From contig NZ_CP139487.1 of NCBI RefSeq assembly GCF_034259205.1, forward strand, positions 3,410,001 through 3,474,000: a stretch of DNA of 64,000 nucleotides, in the 5' to 3' direction. How positions within the stretch are numbered: the stretch's first letter is position 1; each line of letters opens with the position of its first letter. The notes under the pieces are model-generated. The model did no database searches and had not been told where the DNA came from. It saw nothing but the letters and a program-made list of their open reading frames with translations. A program made the translations under genes and the position numbers. Origin of the DNA: Peredibacter starrii (GTDB taxonomy: Bacteria > Bdellovibrionota > Bacteriovoracia > Bacteriovoracales > Bacteriovoracaceae). Of this stretch, positions 33,121 through 41,015 are shown piece after piece.

Positions 33121-34694
33121 TTCTCAGGGGCGTAGATCTCATATTGTTCAGCGTGATAGTTGTTGTCAGCACGAACGAGAAGCGTTTTATTGTGAGTTTC
33201 TTCCAGTACTTCGATGATTCCGAAATCCTCAGAAGATAGTTTTGCACATACTTCAGGGTGAGCGAAGATCGTGATCTTCCCTGCACTCGTGCGCTTCATG
33301 ACTTTCTGAAGTTCACGAATCACTTCAAAACTCACTGTCTCAACCGACTTCACGCGGCCCACACCCTCACAATAAGGACATGGCTCACACATCGTACGGA
33401 TAAGAGTGTCGCGTGTACGTTTACGGGTCATCTCAACCAGACCAAGACCAGAGATCGGAAGCACGTTTGTTTTCGAGCGGTCCTTCTTCAGGGCCTCAAG
33501 CAGTGACGTATAGACCTGAGTGCGGTGTTCTTCTTTTTCCATATCGATGAAATCGATAATGATGATCCCGCCGCAGTTACGAAGACGTAATTGATAAACG
33601 ATTTCTTTTACGGCCTCGAGATTTGTTTTAAGAATAGTTTCCTCAAGGGTCTTCTTCCCTACGAACTTACCGGTGTTCACGTCGATTGAAACCAGAGCTT
33701 CCGTCTGATCGATATTGATTGAACCACCAGACTTTAAGAACACCTGATTTGAAAGAGCTCTTTCGATCTCGATATCAATTCCGTAGTGCTCAAAAATCGG
33801 TAATTCACCGTCGTAGAACTTAATCTTTGCTTTATGATGAGGGATAAAGCGCTGAATGAATTTCTCAATCTGCTTCACAGATGATTTTGAGTCAGCAATT
33901 AGGTTATCAACGTCCTCATCCATAATGTCACGAAGAGCACGTTGGATGAATGAAAGATCCTGGTGAAGTTCAACCGGGGCCTTCGCCTTCTCCATTTTCT
34001 TCTGAACGTCTTTCCAGATTTTCACCAGATTGTTGTAGTCGTTCTTCAGAACTTTATAACTTTGAGTTTCGGCCACAGTACGAGCAATGACACCCACACC
34101 TTCAGGACGGATTGAATCCAGGATGTCTTTAAGACGCTTTCTTTCTTCTTCTGATTCGATTCTGCGAGAAACACCCGTGTGCTCGATAAACGGCATATAA
34201 ACGATATGACGGCCGGCCAGAGTGATATGACGAGTAACTCGCGGACCCTTCGTTGAAATTGGTTCTTTCGCGATTTGCACCACGATCTCGTCGCCTTCTT
34301 TCAGGAAGTCCTGGATTTTTACGTCCGGGCGGAATTTCATGTCTACGGTTTCTGTCAGGGTGGAAAATTCATCAGGGATAACTTCACCCAGGCGTTTGGT
34401 GTTGGCCTCGGTGGTTTCGATTCGACTTTGCATCTCTCGCTGCTCTTCCAGAGTCGGAAGATAAGCGTCGTCCACATACAGGAAGGCCGCGCGCTCCTGA
34501 CCAATGTCAATGAAGGCAGACTGCATCCCTGGAAGAACTCTTAGAACTCTTCCGAGATAAATGTTACCGACGATTGGAGCTGATTCATTTTTTGGGGAAT
34601 GTCGTTCAATAAGGAAGTCTAGGATCTCACCATTCTCAATGAGCGCAATACGCGACTCACTGTGAGTCTGGTTGACCACAAGTTCTTTTGCCAT
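33117..34694 (-). CDS. rng: Ribonuclease E/G-family endoribonuclease (RNase G)
   Basis: Cleaves single-stranded RNA, in rRNA and mRNA maturation. 525 residues, close to RNase G. The S1 RNA-binding domain spans about 36-125 (VGNIYLGRVLRVLPGMQSAFIDIG, then ERAAFLY), followed by the catalytic core with Asp in ALVSIDVNTGKF and IIIIDFIDMEKEEHR, and the zinc-link CEPCPYCEGVG (CPxCxG). No long C-terminal degradosome scaffold as in RNase E. The leader forms a hairpin covering its Shine-Dalgarno. Confidence 0.94.
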   Translation of the reverse strand: MAKELVVNQTHSESRIALIENGEILDFLIERHSPKNESAPIVGNIYLGRVLRVLPGMQSAFIDIGQERAAFLYVDDAYLPTLEEQREMQSRIETTEANTKRLGEVIPDEFSTLTETVDMKFRPDVKIQDFLKEGDEIVVQIAKEPISTKGPRVTRHITLAGRHIVYMPFIEHTGVSRRIESEEERKRLKDILDSIRPEGVGVIARTVAETQSYKVLKNDYNNLVKIWKDVQKKMEKAKAPVELHQDLSFIQRALRDIMDEDVDNLIADSKSSVKQIEKFIQRFIPHHKAKIKFYDGELPIFEHYGIDIEIERALSNQVFLKSGGSINIDQTEALVSIDVNTGKFVGKKTLEETILKTNLEAVKEIVYQLRLRNCGGIIIIDFIDMEKEEHRTQVYTSLLEALKKDRSKTNVLPISGLGLVEMTRKRTRDTLIRTMCEPCPYCEGVGRVKSVETVSFEVIRELQKVMKRTSAGKITIFAHPEVCAKLSSEDFGIIEVLEETHNKTLLVRADNNYHAEQYEIYAPEN

Positions 34695-34701
34695 GAAAAA
34701 T

Positions 34702-34739
34702 GTCCTAATTCTAAAAACTTAATAACTTAAAATTAGGAC
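34702..34739 (-). promoter_or_regulatory. RNase G leader hairpin that sequesters the Shine-Dalgarno
   Basis: gtcctaatt (34702-34710) and aattaggac (34731-34739) are perfect 9-bp arms, extended by ctaa/ttaa after a mismatch, with a 12-nt A/T-rich loop. On the minus strand the AGGA ribosome site (complement of 34703-34706, 8 nt before the ATG) lies inside the stem. This could permit control of rng translation, possibly by RNase cleavage of its own leader. Confidence 0.6.
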
Positions 34740-34784
34740 CAGAATACAGGCAAAAGAACTAAAGTGAAAGTCGGTAATCTATGA

Positions 34785-36077
34785 CTAGTTGAGCATACCA
34801 ATGATTGTCGCTGAAAGAAGCGATGCAAAGGTACCACCTAAAAGGGCTTTTAGGCCCAATTCTGCCAACATTCCACGTTTTGAAGGAGCTAACCCACCGA
34901 TTCCTCCCAATTGAATTCCAATTGAAGAAAAGTTGGCAAATCCACTCAATAAGTATGTGGCCATTAATAGCGATTTAGGACTTTGTAGAACACTGATCTC
35001 TTTCATTTTAGCAAGAGTCGTATAGGCCACGAATTCATTAAGAATTGTCTTCTCACCAAGAAGCTGACCGATTGAAACCATATCGATGTGTGGAACACCC
35101 ATTAACCAAACCAGTGGTGAACAAAGGTAACCAAGAATAAACTGAAGAGTAACGCCTGAGTACTGTCCGCCAGTAAAATTCTGGATAACAGTATTAAGAC
35201 CCGTATAGTATCCGAACAGGTCATTCAAAATGAAGTTAACCATTGCAATCATAGCAATGAAAACGATAAGCATTGCGGCCACGTTTAGAGCTAGTTTAAG
35301 TCCATCTTCTGTACCTAAAGCAACTGACTCCAACATACTTGAACCAACTTTCTCATTCGCAAGATTAAGAGAAGTGTCCACATTTTCAGTCTGAGGAAGA
35401 AGGATTTTTGAAACAATGATCGCTGCCGGAGCAGACATCACAGAAGCAGCGAGAAGGTGTTTAGCGAAATAGAGCTGTTGAACCGGATCGTCCCCACCAA
35501 GAAATCCTACATAAGCGGCCAAAACGCCCCCTGCAGTACTTCCCATACCACCTACCATCACACATAGAATTTCAGAGCGTGTCATCTTATCCAGGTATGG
35601 CTTAATCAATAACGGAGCTTCGGTTTGCCCAAGAAAGATATTGGCAGTAGCAGAAAGGTTTTCAGCTCCAGAAATCTTCAAGAATCTTCCTAATAGCCAA
35701 GAAAGTCCGAACACAACTCTTTGTAGAATTCCTAGATAAAAAAGTAAGCTTGTAAGAGCAGAAAAGAAGATAATTGTAGGCAGAACTTGGAAAGCAAAGA
35801 TAAATCCAATCGATTTAACATCCATCAAATTGCCGAAAACGAATGTTGACCCTTGCTTGGTAAAACTTAGAACCACAACAAATACACTTGAGATTCTTTC
35901 AAAGATTGATGCAACAAATGGAATGTGTGTAATGCTTAGGGCAAAAATAATTTGAAGCAATAAACCAAGGCCAACGAGTTTCCATGGTATTTCTTTTTTC
36001 TTGGAACTAAAAAGGTACAAAATCCCAATTAGAACACAAATGCCTAAAATACCACGCAACAACGACTCTAGGTTCAT
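34785..36077 (-). CDS. nupC: Concentrative nucleoside transporter (NupC/CNT family)
   Basis: Ion-coupled uptake of nucleosides across the inner membrane. 430 residues from the ATG at 36077 (MNLESLL), preferred because GGGAG lies 6 nt upstream; an alternative ATG is at 36098. Ten or so TM helices; family motifs GQTEAPLLIKPYL near 180 and NEFVAYTTLAKM near 350, where CNTs bind nucleoside. It stands apart from the deoA-pnp-cdd operon but belongs to the same pathway. Confidence 0.9.
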   Translation of the reverse strand: MNLESLLRGILGICVLIGILYLFSSKKKEIPWKLVGLGLLLQIIFALSITHIPFVASIFERISSVFVVVLSFTKQGSTFVFGNLMDVKSIGFIFAFQVLPTIIFFSALTSLLFYLGILQRVVFGLSWLLGRFLKISGAENLSATANIFLGQTEAPLLIKPYLDKMTRSEILCVMVGGMGSTAGGVLAAYVGFLGGDDPVQQLYFAKHLLAASVMSAPAAIIVSKILLPQTENVDTSLNLANEKVGSSMLESVALGTEDGLKLALNVAAMLIVFIAMIAMVNFILNDLFGYYTGLNTVIQNFTGGQYSGVTLQFILGYLCSPLVWLMGVPHIDMVSIGQLLGEKTILNEFVAYTTLAKMKEISVLQSPKSLLMATYLLSGFANFSSIGIQLGGIGGLAPSKRGMLAELGLKALLGGTFASLLSATIIGMLN

Positions 36078-36113
36078 AGAACTCCCAGCTATTAGCACCG
36101 CTAATGTAAATGT

Positions 36114-36140
36114 TTAGTGTAACTCATAGAGTTATACTAA
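36114..36140. promoter_or_regulatory. 11-bp interrupted palindrome upstream of nupC
   Basis: tttagtgtaact... in detail: ttagtgtaact (36114-36124), centre catag, agttatactaa (36130-36140), 10 of 11 positions pairing. It lies between nupC and the convergently ending small gene and is the size of a dimeric repressor operator. It is also a possible terminator stem but lacks a U-run. Confidence 0.45.
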
Positions 36141-36177
36141 CAGGGAGTTAATAATGGCAAGAAAAAGTCGGGTATTT

Positions 36178-36570
36178 TTAAAAAGTCATCTGCCAGAATT
36201 GAGTGCCATACTGCACCTGAGGCAATGTCAGATTTCCAGTATTTTCCGCATGCCAGGCCACTCTTTCTGAGGAATTAAAATCTACTGAAGATGTAAGATC
36301 GTCCTGATTTCTCTGCACACTGTCGTAGGCAACCCAGATTACACCAAGGATTACACCGATGGCAGCTCCGGTCCAAATGTTCGAAACGTGCTGACTTGGC
36401 TTATCGACAAATGAAAGAGTCGAAAGACCTAGAATCGCCCCGCCTGCACCTGCAGCTCCGATTAAAATTAAATCATTTTGAGTGCTCTTAATCAGATCGT
36501 CCTCTTGAGCGAAGGCCGCCGAAGGAAGAACGAAAGAGAGACATAAGAGTAAACAAATGAGTTTTTTCAT
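36178..36570 (-). CDS. Small envelope protein with Gly-rich hydrophobic segments
   Basis: 130 residues from the ATG at 36570 (MKKLICLLL) with AGGAT spaced 7 nt; the open frame runs 87 nt further but the Met-Lys-Lys signal peptide starts here. Signal peptide cleaved near SAAFA. Two Gly-rich hydrophobic segments follow (LIGAAGAGGAILGLSTL and IWTGAAIGVILGVIWVAY), which may pack as a TM hairpin. No family recognised. It shares its promoter region, divergently, with deoA. Confidence 0.6.
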   Translation of the reverse strand: MKKLICLLLCLSFVLPSAAFAQEDDLIKSTQNDLILIGAAGAGGAILGLSTLSFVDKPSQHVSNIWTGAAIGVILGVIWVAYDSVQRNQDDLTSSVDFNSSERVAWHAENTGNLTLPQVQYGTQFWQMTF

Positions 36571-36591
36571 ACCAAATCCTATGGAGTTAGA

Positions 36592-36620
36592 TTGCAAACG
36601 AGAGTCCATGAGACTATGAT
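36592..36620 (+). promoter_or_regulatory. Sigma-70-type promoter of the deoA-pnp-cdd operon
   Basis: TTGCAA (36592-36597), 17-nt spacer, TATGAT (36615-36620). The predicted start is about 36627, giving a 42-nt leader to the ATG at 36669. Its -10 overlaps the -10 of the opposite promoter. Confidence 0.65.
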
Positions 36621-36644
36621 AAGTGCCCATCTTAAAGATGGCAA
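36616..36644 (-). promoter_or_regulatory. Promoter of the small envelope protein gene
   Basis: On the minus strand TTGCCA (complement of 36639-36644), 17-nt spacer, TATCAT (complement of 36616-36621). It overlaps the rightward promoter face to face, so the two cannot fire at once. Confidence 0.55.
36627..36641. promoter_or_regulatory. Palindromic operator candidate for nucleoside genes
   Basis: CCATCTT-A-AAGATGG, perfect 7-bp arms around one base. It covers the predicted start of the deoA transcript and lies in the spacer of the leftward promoter. A repressor there could block both. No regulator gene is adjacent. Confidence 0.5.
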
Positions 36645-36668
36645 ATCTGTATTGCATTGAGAGACGAA

Positions 36669-37991
36669 ATGACGAATGAAAATTTTCAAGTGTATCCCCT
36701 AATCGACAAGAAGAAACGTGGGGAGCGTTTAACTAACAAAGAAATCAAATGGTTCATCCAGAGCTACACTGATGGCAAATTACCTGACTATCAAATGTCA
36801 GCGATGTTAATGGCCATGTTTATCAAAGGTATGGATGTATCTGAGACAGCATATTTAACGGATGCCATGCTCGAGTCCGGGAAACAATTGAAGTTCCCTG
36901 GAAAGAACGTAATCGATAAACACTCTACGGGTGGAATTGGTGACAAGGCCTCTTTCGTACTCGCCCCTATTGCATCAGCTGCGGGTGTGAAAGTTCCCAT
37001 GATCGCGGGTCGCGGTCTGGGTCATACGGGCGGAACTGTTGATAAAGTTGAGGCGATCAAAGGTTTCAGTACGGCCCTTGATCTCGATACGTTTTCTCAG
37101 AAATTAAATAAAGAAGGTCTGGTTCTGATCGGTCAAACTCCTGAGATCGCTCCGGCCGATCGTCTGATCTATGCTCTTCGTGATGTGACTGCCACTATCG
37201 ACTCTATTCCTCTTATTACTGCATCGATCATGAGTAAGAAACTCGCCGAAGGTGCTAATGGCATCGTGTTTGATATTAAGTGTGGCACTGGTGCTTTCAT
37301 GCGTACTCCAAAAGATGCTCGTAATCTTGGTAAAAGCTTGATTGCGACTTCAAAACGCTTTAAGAAGAAAGCAGTCGCTCTTATTACTGATATGAACCAG
37401 CCTCTTGGTAATACGGTTGGACACTCTCACGAAATTATCGAGAGCATCGAAACACTTAAAGGTAACGGTCCAAAAGATCTTACAGATATTTCAATTGCTC
37501 TTGCGGCCCATATGATTCACATCGCGGGTGTTGAGAAAACTTTCGAGAAGGCCCATAAGAAAGCACTAGAAATGGTGAGTTCTGGAAAGGCGCTGGAAGA
37601 ATTCAGAAAACTCATTAAGTCGCAAGATGGTGATGACAGAGTGATCGACGATTACTCTATTCTTCCCCTGGCCTCGGCTGAAACACAAGTTCTTGCTCCT
37701 AAAACGGGCTTCATCAAGATGTTCCAGAATGAACAAATCGGACTTCTTCTGATTGAACTTGGTGGCGGTAGAAAAACAAAGGCCGATCTTATTGACCACT
37801 CAGTAGGATTTACATTCCATAAAAAGATCGGTGATAAAGTGAAAAAAGGTGAACCTATTTTCACGATTCATCACCATCCACACCAACAGCCGATTGTAGA
37901 AAAAATCAAAGCTCAATTCGTAAAAGAAGTTCTCACCATGTCTTCTACGAAAGTAAAAGCCCCAAAACTTATTATTGAAAAACTAAGCTAA
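36669..37991 (+). CDS. deoA: Pyrimidine-nucleoside/thymidine phosphorylase
   Basis: Phosphorolysis of thymidine, uridine or deoxyuridine to base plus (deoxy)ribose-1-phosphate. 440 residues from the ATG at 36669; a TTG 12 nt earlier is possible. Family signature VIDKHSTGGIGDKASFVLAP near 80-99 (phosphate-binding KHSTGG) and AGRGLGHTGGT near 112. The C-terminal barrel-sandwich domain is present (GFIKMFQNEQIGLLLIELGG). Whether it accepts uridine (Pdp) or only thymidine cannot be told. First of deoA-pnp-cdd. Confidence 0.9.
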   Translation: MTNENFQVYPLIDKKKRGERLTNKEIKWFIQSYTDGKLPDYQMSAMLMAMFIKGMDVSETAYLTDAMLESGKQLKFPGKNVIDKHSTGGIGDKASFVLAPIASAAGVKVPMIAGRGLGHTGGTVDKVEAIKGFSTALDLDTFSQKLNKEGLVLIGQTPEIAPADRLIYALRDVTATIDSIPLITASIMSKKLAEGANGIVFDIKCGTGAFMRTPKDARNLGKSLIATSKRFKKKAVALITDMNQPLGNTVGHSHEIIESIETLKGNGPKDLTDISIALAAHMIHIAGVEKTFEKAHKKALEMVSSGKALEEFRKLIKSQDGDDRVIDDYSILPLASAETQVLAPKTGFIKMFQNEQIGLLLIELGGGRKTKADLIDHSVGFTFHKKIGDKVKKGEPIFTIHHHPHQQPIVEKIKAQFVKEVLTMSSTKVKAPKLIIEKLS

Positions 37992-38000
37992 GGACACCAT

Positions 38001-38837
38001 ATGTCGATGACGAAAATTGTTGAGGCCTCACAGTACATTCTTTCCAAGATCAATAACAAAAAACCAAAGATCGGTATCGTTCTTGGTTCCGGTCTTGGAA
38101 TTTATATTGATCAGATTCAAAACAAGACAGTTATTCCTTACCAGGACATCCCTCACTTCAAACGCACATCGGTTGAAGGTCACTCCGGTGCCCTTATCAT
38201 CGGTGAAGTTCATGGAGTAACGGTTGCGGCCCTTCAAGGTCGTCTTCATGCTTACGAAGGCTATGCTGGTGAAGAAATTGTTCTTCCAGTAAGAACTCTT
38301 GCTGCTTTGGGTGTTGAAACAGTTTTCCTAACGAACGCTTCAGGCGGTATCAATCCTAATTTCCACCCTGGCGATCTTGTGGCCATCACTGACCACATCA
38401 ACCTTTCAGGTCGTAACCCACTGGTTGGACCAAATATCGCTGAACTTGGCCCTCGATTCCCGGACATGGGTAACGCTTATGATAAAGAAATGCGCGATGT
38501 TCTTCATGCTGTTGCAAAAACTCACCATGTGGAAATCAAAGACGGAGTTTACTGCTCTGTTTTAGGTCCGACGTATGAAACTCCGGCAGAAATCCGCATG
38601 ATGAGAATCATCGGTGCTGACCTGGTTGGCATGAGTACGGTTCCAGAAGTGATCGCCGCTAATCACCTAGGGCTTAAAGTTGTAGGTGTTGCTTGTATTA
38701 CTAACTACGCAGCAGGGATCAAAGAGGAAAAATTAAGTCACGCAGACGTTAAAAAAGTGGCAGAAAAGGCCATGGTTGGATTTGCCACCGTTTTAACTGA
38801 AACTATAGGTGAGTTAAAAAGAATGGGAAAAGTTTAA
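38001..38837 (+). CDS. Purine nucleoside phosphorylase (trimeric type)
   Basis: Phosphorolysis of inosine, guanosine and deoxy forms. 278 residues of the PNP/MTAP low-molecular-mass trimeric group: IGIVLGSGLG near 24-33, GHSGALIIG near 62, GRLHAYEGY near 83, TNASGGINPNF near 115, and VLGPTYETPAEIRM near 190 with the substrate Glu, then SMSTVPEVIAA. Asn in ACITNYAAGI is the purine-binding residue. Product symbol could be punA or deoD2. It starts 9 nt after deoA and its last base is the A of the cdd ATG. Confidence 0.9.
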   Translation: MSMTKIVEASQYILSKINNKKPKIGIVLGSGLGIYIDQIQNKTVIPYQDIPHFKRTSVEGHSGALIIGEVHGVTVAALQGRLHAYEGYAGEEIVLPVRTLAALGVETVFLTNASGGINPNFHPGDLVAITDHINLSGRNPLVGPNIAELGPRFPDMGNAYDKEMRDVLHAVAKTHHVEIKDGVYCSVLGPTYETPAEIRMMRIIGADLVGMSTVPEVIAANHLGLKVVGVACITNYAAGIKEEKLSHADVKKVAEKAMVGFATVLTETIGELKRMGKV

Positions 38838-39217
38838 TGAGTCTACGAGATAAAGCACTAGATGCATCTACCCGCGCCTACTCACCGTATTCAACTGCAA
38901 AAGTTGGTGCCGCGATTGAGACAACCGACGGGAAAGTTTACCAAGGCTGCAATATTGAGAACGCAAGCTACGGTGGAACGGTTTGTGCTGAACGTGTGGC
39001 CATCTGGAAAGCAGTTTCTGACGGTCATATGAAGTTAAAGCGCATCTATGTTTATACTAAAGACGGCTGGCCACCTTGTGGTCTTTGCCTTCAGGTCATC
39101 TCGGAGTTCGCTGACCCAAGCTTAGAAATTACCTTAGGAAATGAAGCTGGAGTTGAGACGACGAAGAAGTTCAAAGAATTTCTTCCTAATGCCTTCACTC
39201 CGGAACACTTAGATTAA
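38837..39217 (+). CDS. cdd: Cytidine deaminase
   Basis: Zinc hydrolase converting (deoxy)cytidine to (deoxy)uridine, feeding the upstream pyrimidine phosphorylase. 126 residues, tetrameric type. Zinc motif TVCAERVAIWKA (CAE: Cys ligand and catalytic Glu) near 49-60 and PPCGLCLQV (PCxxC) near 79-85. Substrate part GCNIENASYGGT conserved. One-base overlap (TAATG) with pnp indicates coupling. Confidence 0.95.
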   Translation: MSLRDKALDASTRAYSPYSTAKVGAAIETTDGKVYQGCNIENASYGGTVCAERVAIWKAVSDGHMKLKRIYVYTKDGWPPCGLCLQVISEFADPSLEITLGNEAGVETTKKFKEFLPNAFTPEHLD

Positions 39218-39258
39218 ACTATAAAATATAGGGATGAGGCGAATGTCTCATTTATTAC

Positions 39259-40575
39259 ATGCAAGACAAAGAAAAGACCTACGAGTCGTCTAAAGAGTTA
39301 TTAAGTTCCCTCAATTTCGTTGTTATCGATCTCGAAACAACCGGGGGAAATCCTGAAACAGAAAAAATCATCGAAATCGGAATGGTCCGCATTGAGAATC
39401 GAAAGATTACTGAGGACCGTTCTTTTCTGGTGAATCCTCAGAAGGAAATTCCGGATTTCGTTCAGAAACTTACTGGTATTCGCAAGGCCGATGTTGAGCA
39501 CTCCCCTAAAATTGAAGAAGTGATTGATGAGATTGTTGAGTTTATCGGAGATTCAATTCTCGTGGCCCACAATACATCATTTGATATTCCGTTTTTAAAT
39601 GGCGTTCTGAAGAAGCTTCAACGTCCGACCCTTGATAACAAGGTGATCTGTACCAACATCATGACCAAGTACATGATCCCAGACATCATGAGTTCTAATC
39701 TTCAATATATGTCGCAAATCTTTGGCATTCACCACTCACAGGCCCACCGTGCGATTGAAGATGCTCGTGCAACCGGACTTCTCCTTTTAAAATACCTCGA
39801 TATTTTTGAAAGTAAGAACATCCGTAAGATTAATCAACTTTATTACCCTCGTAATAAGTTCGAGTTAGATCGTGCGATTATTGAAACTCCGGAAAGTCTC
39901 GATAAGGTCTATGAGACCCTGGCCCAGATTTCTAATCCATGTGTTCTCACGGTTAAAGGTGACAATGGTGTGATCCTTACGATTCTTCCGATTAAATCTC
40001 CGAAAGATGAAGTGGAAGATCTGAAGACGTACCTGGGTGACTTCCGTTGGAGCCAAATTCATATTCGTCTATGTGGCCCTTTCATCGAAGGTCTGTTCTT
40101 TATGAACGCGAACTTCGTAAAGATCCCTGAGACCTATCGCAAGAAATCGATTGAGTATCTTAAAAAGAAACACAAACTTCCGCCCGCTCCTCGTTTAATG
40201 GATGAGCATGACTTTGTGGTGACTCCACATTTGATCAGTGGTCAGTTCATTGTGTATTCGTTTTTAAATTTCTCGCCGTATTCGCAGCTGATCTTTAAGT
40301 TTCCTTCTCACAAAAAGAAACTTCACCAGTTCCTTCTTGGACAGGTGGGACGCTTTGAGACTCAACAGAAGGGCAAGAAGAAGGCCTTTATTCAGAATGA
40401 CATTCGTGACATTTTCTTGAGTCTCTTCCATGACTCACTGGCAAATGAACCGCAAGTGTATCTGCCGCTTCGAATTGCGGACATCAAAGATGAGAAGAAG
40501 CACTATCTGGAAAAGATCGAAAAGCTTTCAGAAACAGAAGTAGATCGTTACAACTTCCCTACTAAACATCTTTAA
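39259..40575 (+). CDS. DEDDh 3'-5' exonuclease (DnaQ/PolC-like) with a 250-residue C-terminal domain of unknown type
   Basis: 438 residues. N-terminal exonuclease domain 18-185: motif I VVIDLETTGG, motif II LVAHNTSFDIPF, motif III QAHRAIEDARATGLL (DEDDh). It acts on DNA or RNA 3' ends, as in polymerase III epsilon and its paralogues. Residues about 190-438 have a mixed alpha/beta sequence (NQLYYPRNKFELDRAI, GVILTILPIKSP) not recognised; UvrC-like or Cho-type endings were considered without match. The ATG lacks a clear Shine-Dalgarno. It lies 41 nt after cdd. Confidence 0.75.
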   Translation: MQDKEKTYESSKELLSSLNFVVIDLETTGGNPETEKIIEIGMVRIENRKITEDRSFLVNPQKEIPDFVQKLTGIRKADVEHSPKIEEVIDEIVEFIGDSILVAHNTSFDIPFLNGVLKKLQRPTLDNKVICTNIMTKYMIPDIMSSNLQYMSQIFGIHHSQAHRAIEDARATGLLLLKYLDIFESKNIRKINQLYYPRNKFELDRAIIETPESLDKVYETLAQISNPCVLTVKGDNGVILTILPIKSPKDEVEDLKTYLGDFRWSQIHIRLCGPFIEGLFFMNANFVKIPETYRKKSIEYLKKKHKLPPAPRLMDEHDFVVTPHLISGQFIVYSFLNFSPYSQLIFKFPSHKKKLHQFLLGQVGRFETQQKGKKKAFIQNDIRDIFLSLFHDSLANEPQVYLPLRIADIKDEKKHYLEKIEKLSETEVDRYNFPTKHL

Positions 40576-40598
40576 AATCACAGATTTTTTTCATTCTT

Positions 40599-40622
40599 AG
40601 GGAGTAATTTTAATTACTCCCT
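40599..40622 (+). terminator. Palindromic hairpin after the exonuclease gene
   Basis: agggagtaatt (40599-40609) and aattactccct (40612-40622), perfect 11-bp arms with a 2-base centre, followed by a T/C-rich stretch. It probably ends the exonuclease transcript. Confidence 0.5.
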
Positions 40623-40712
40623 GTCCTGTATTTCTTTTCATTCCGACTATTTAAATCTTTCAAAATATTCCAGGTAATTTGCATGAAGCTTATAGCCTGG
40701 AAACTTCCATGA

Positions 40713-40737
40713 CCCCCAATGAAGGGGGCCTTTTTTT
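40713..40737 (+). terminator. GC hairpin with seven-T run
   Basis: ccccc (40713-40717), loop aatgaa, ggggg (40724-40728), then cc and TTTTTTT. It is a typical intrinsic terminator. No protein gene ends just before it, so it may end a short RNA beginning after about 40640 or act as an attenuator for the small peptide that follows. Confidence 0.65.
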
Positions 40738-40753
40738 ACGAAAAGGATTTGTT

Positions 40754-40828
40754 ATGGAAGACATGATCAGGGTTCTGGTAGTGATTATCCTTTTATTGCA
40801 GCTTGCTGTAATACTTAGAATAATCTAA
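40754..40828 (+). CDS. Possible 24-residue hydrophobic membrane peptide
   Basis: ATG at 40754 with AAAAGG 7 nt upstream. The frame encodes 24 residues: an acidic-basic start (MEDMIR), 16 consecutive nearly all hydrophobic residues (VLVVIILLLQLAVIL) and a short basic end, then TAA. The pattern fits one TM helix, as in type I toxin peptides or small membrane regulators. It lies between hairpins, one a terminator. Too short for homology judgement; whether it is translated is unknown. Confidence 0.4.
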   Translation: MEDMIRVLVVIILLLQLAVILRII

Positions 40829-40837
40829 TCAGATTTA

Positions 40838-40861
40838 GGAGGGGTGGTGACTCACTCCTCC
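40838..40861 (+). promoter_or_regulatory. Hairpin after the small peptide frame
   Basis: ggaggggtg (40838-40846) and cactcctcc (40853-40861), 9-bp stem with one G-U pair, 6-nt loop. It has no T-run. Could stabilise a short mRNA 3' end. Confidence 0.35.
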
Positions 40862-40914
40862 ACCTGTCATGTTTCAAGATTGTATCAAAAAAATCTGAGT
40901 CAATTCAATGTCCA

Positions 40915-41015
40915 AAAGGTGCCAGGTTGCTTTCGCTGGCGGAAGTAGAAACTACCTTTCAATAATTTATATCAACTAACCTTGGCTTAATTCAAGGTCG
41001 AAATGGTGCCAGGTT
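40915..41015 (+). repeat. Two copies of ggtgccaggtt flanking the desaturase 3' end
   Basis: ggtgccaggtt occurs at 40919-40929 and 41005-41015 in the same orientation, 86 bp apart; the second lies in the last desaturase codons (EPGT). The first also begins an inverted pair aaaggt (40915-40920) and acctttc (40953-40959). It may be a dispersed palindromic (REP-like) element; only genome-wide counts would show this. Confidence 0.35.
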
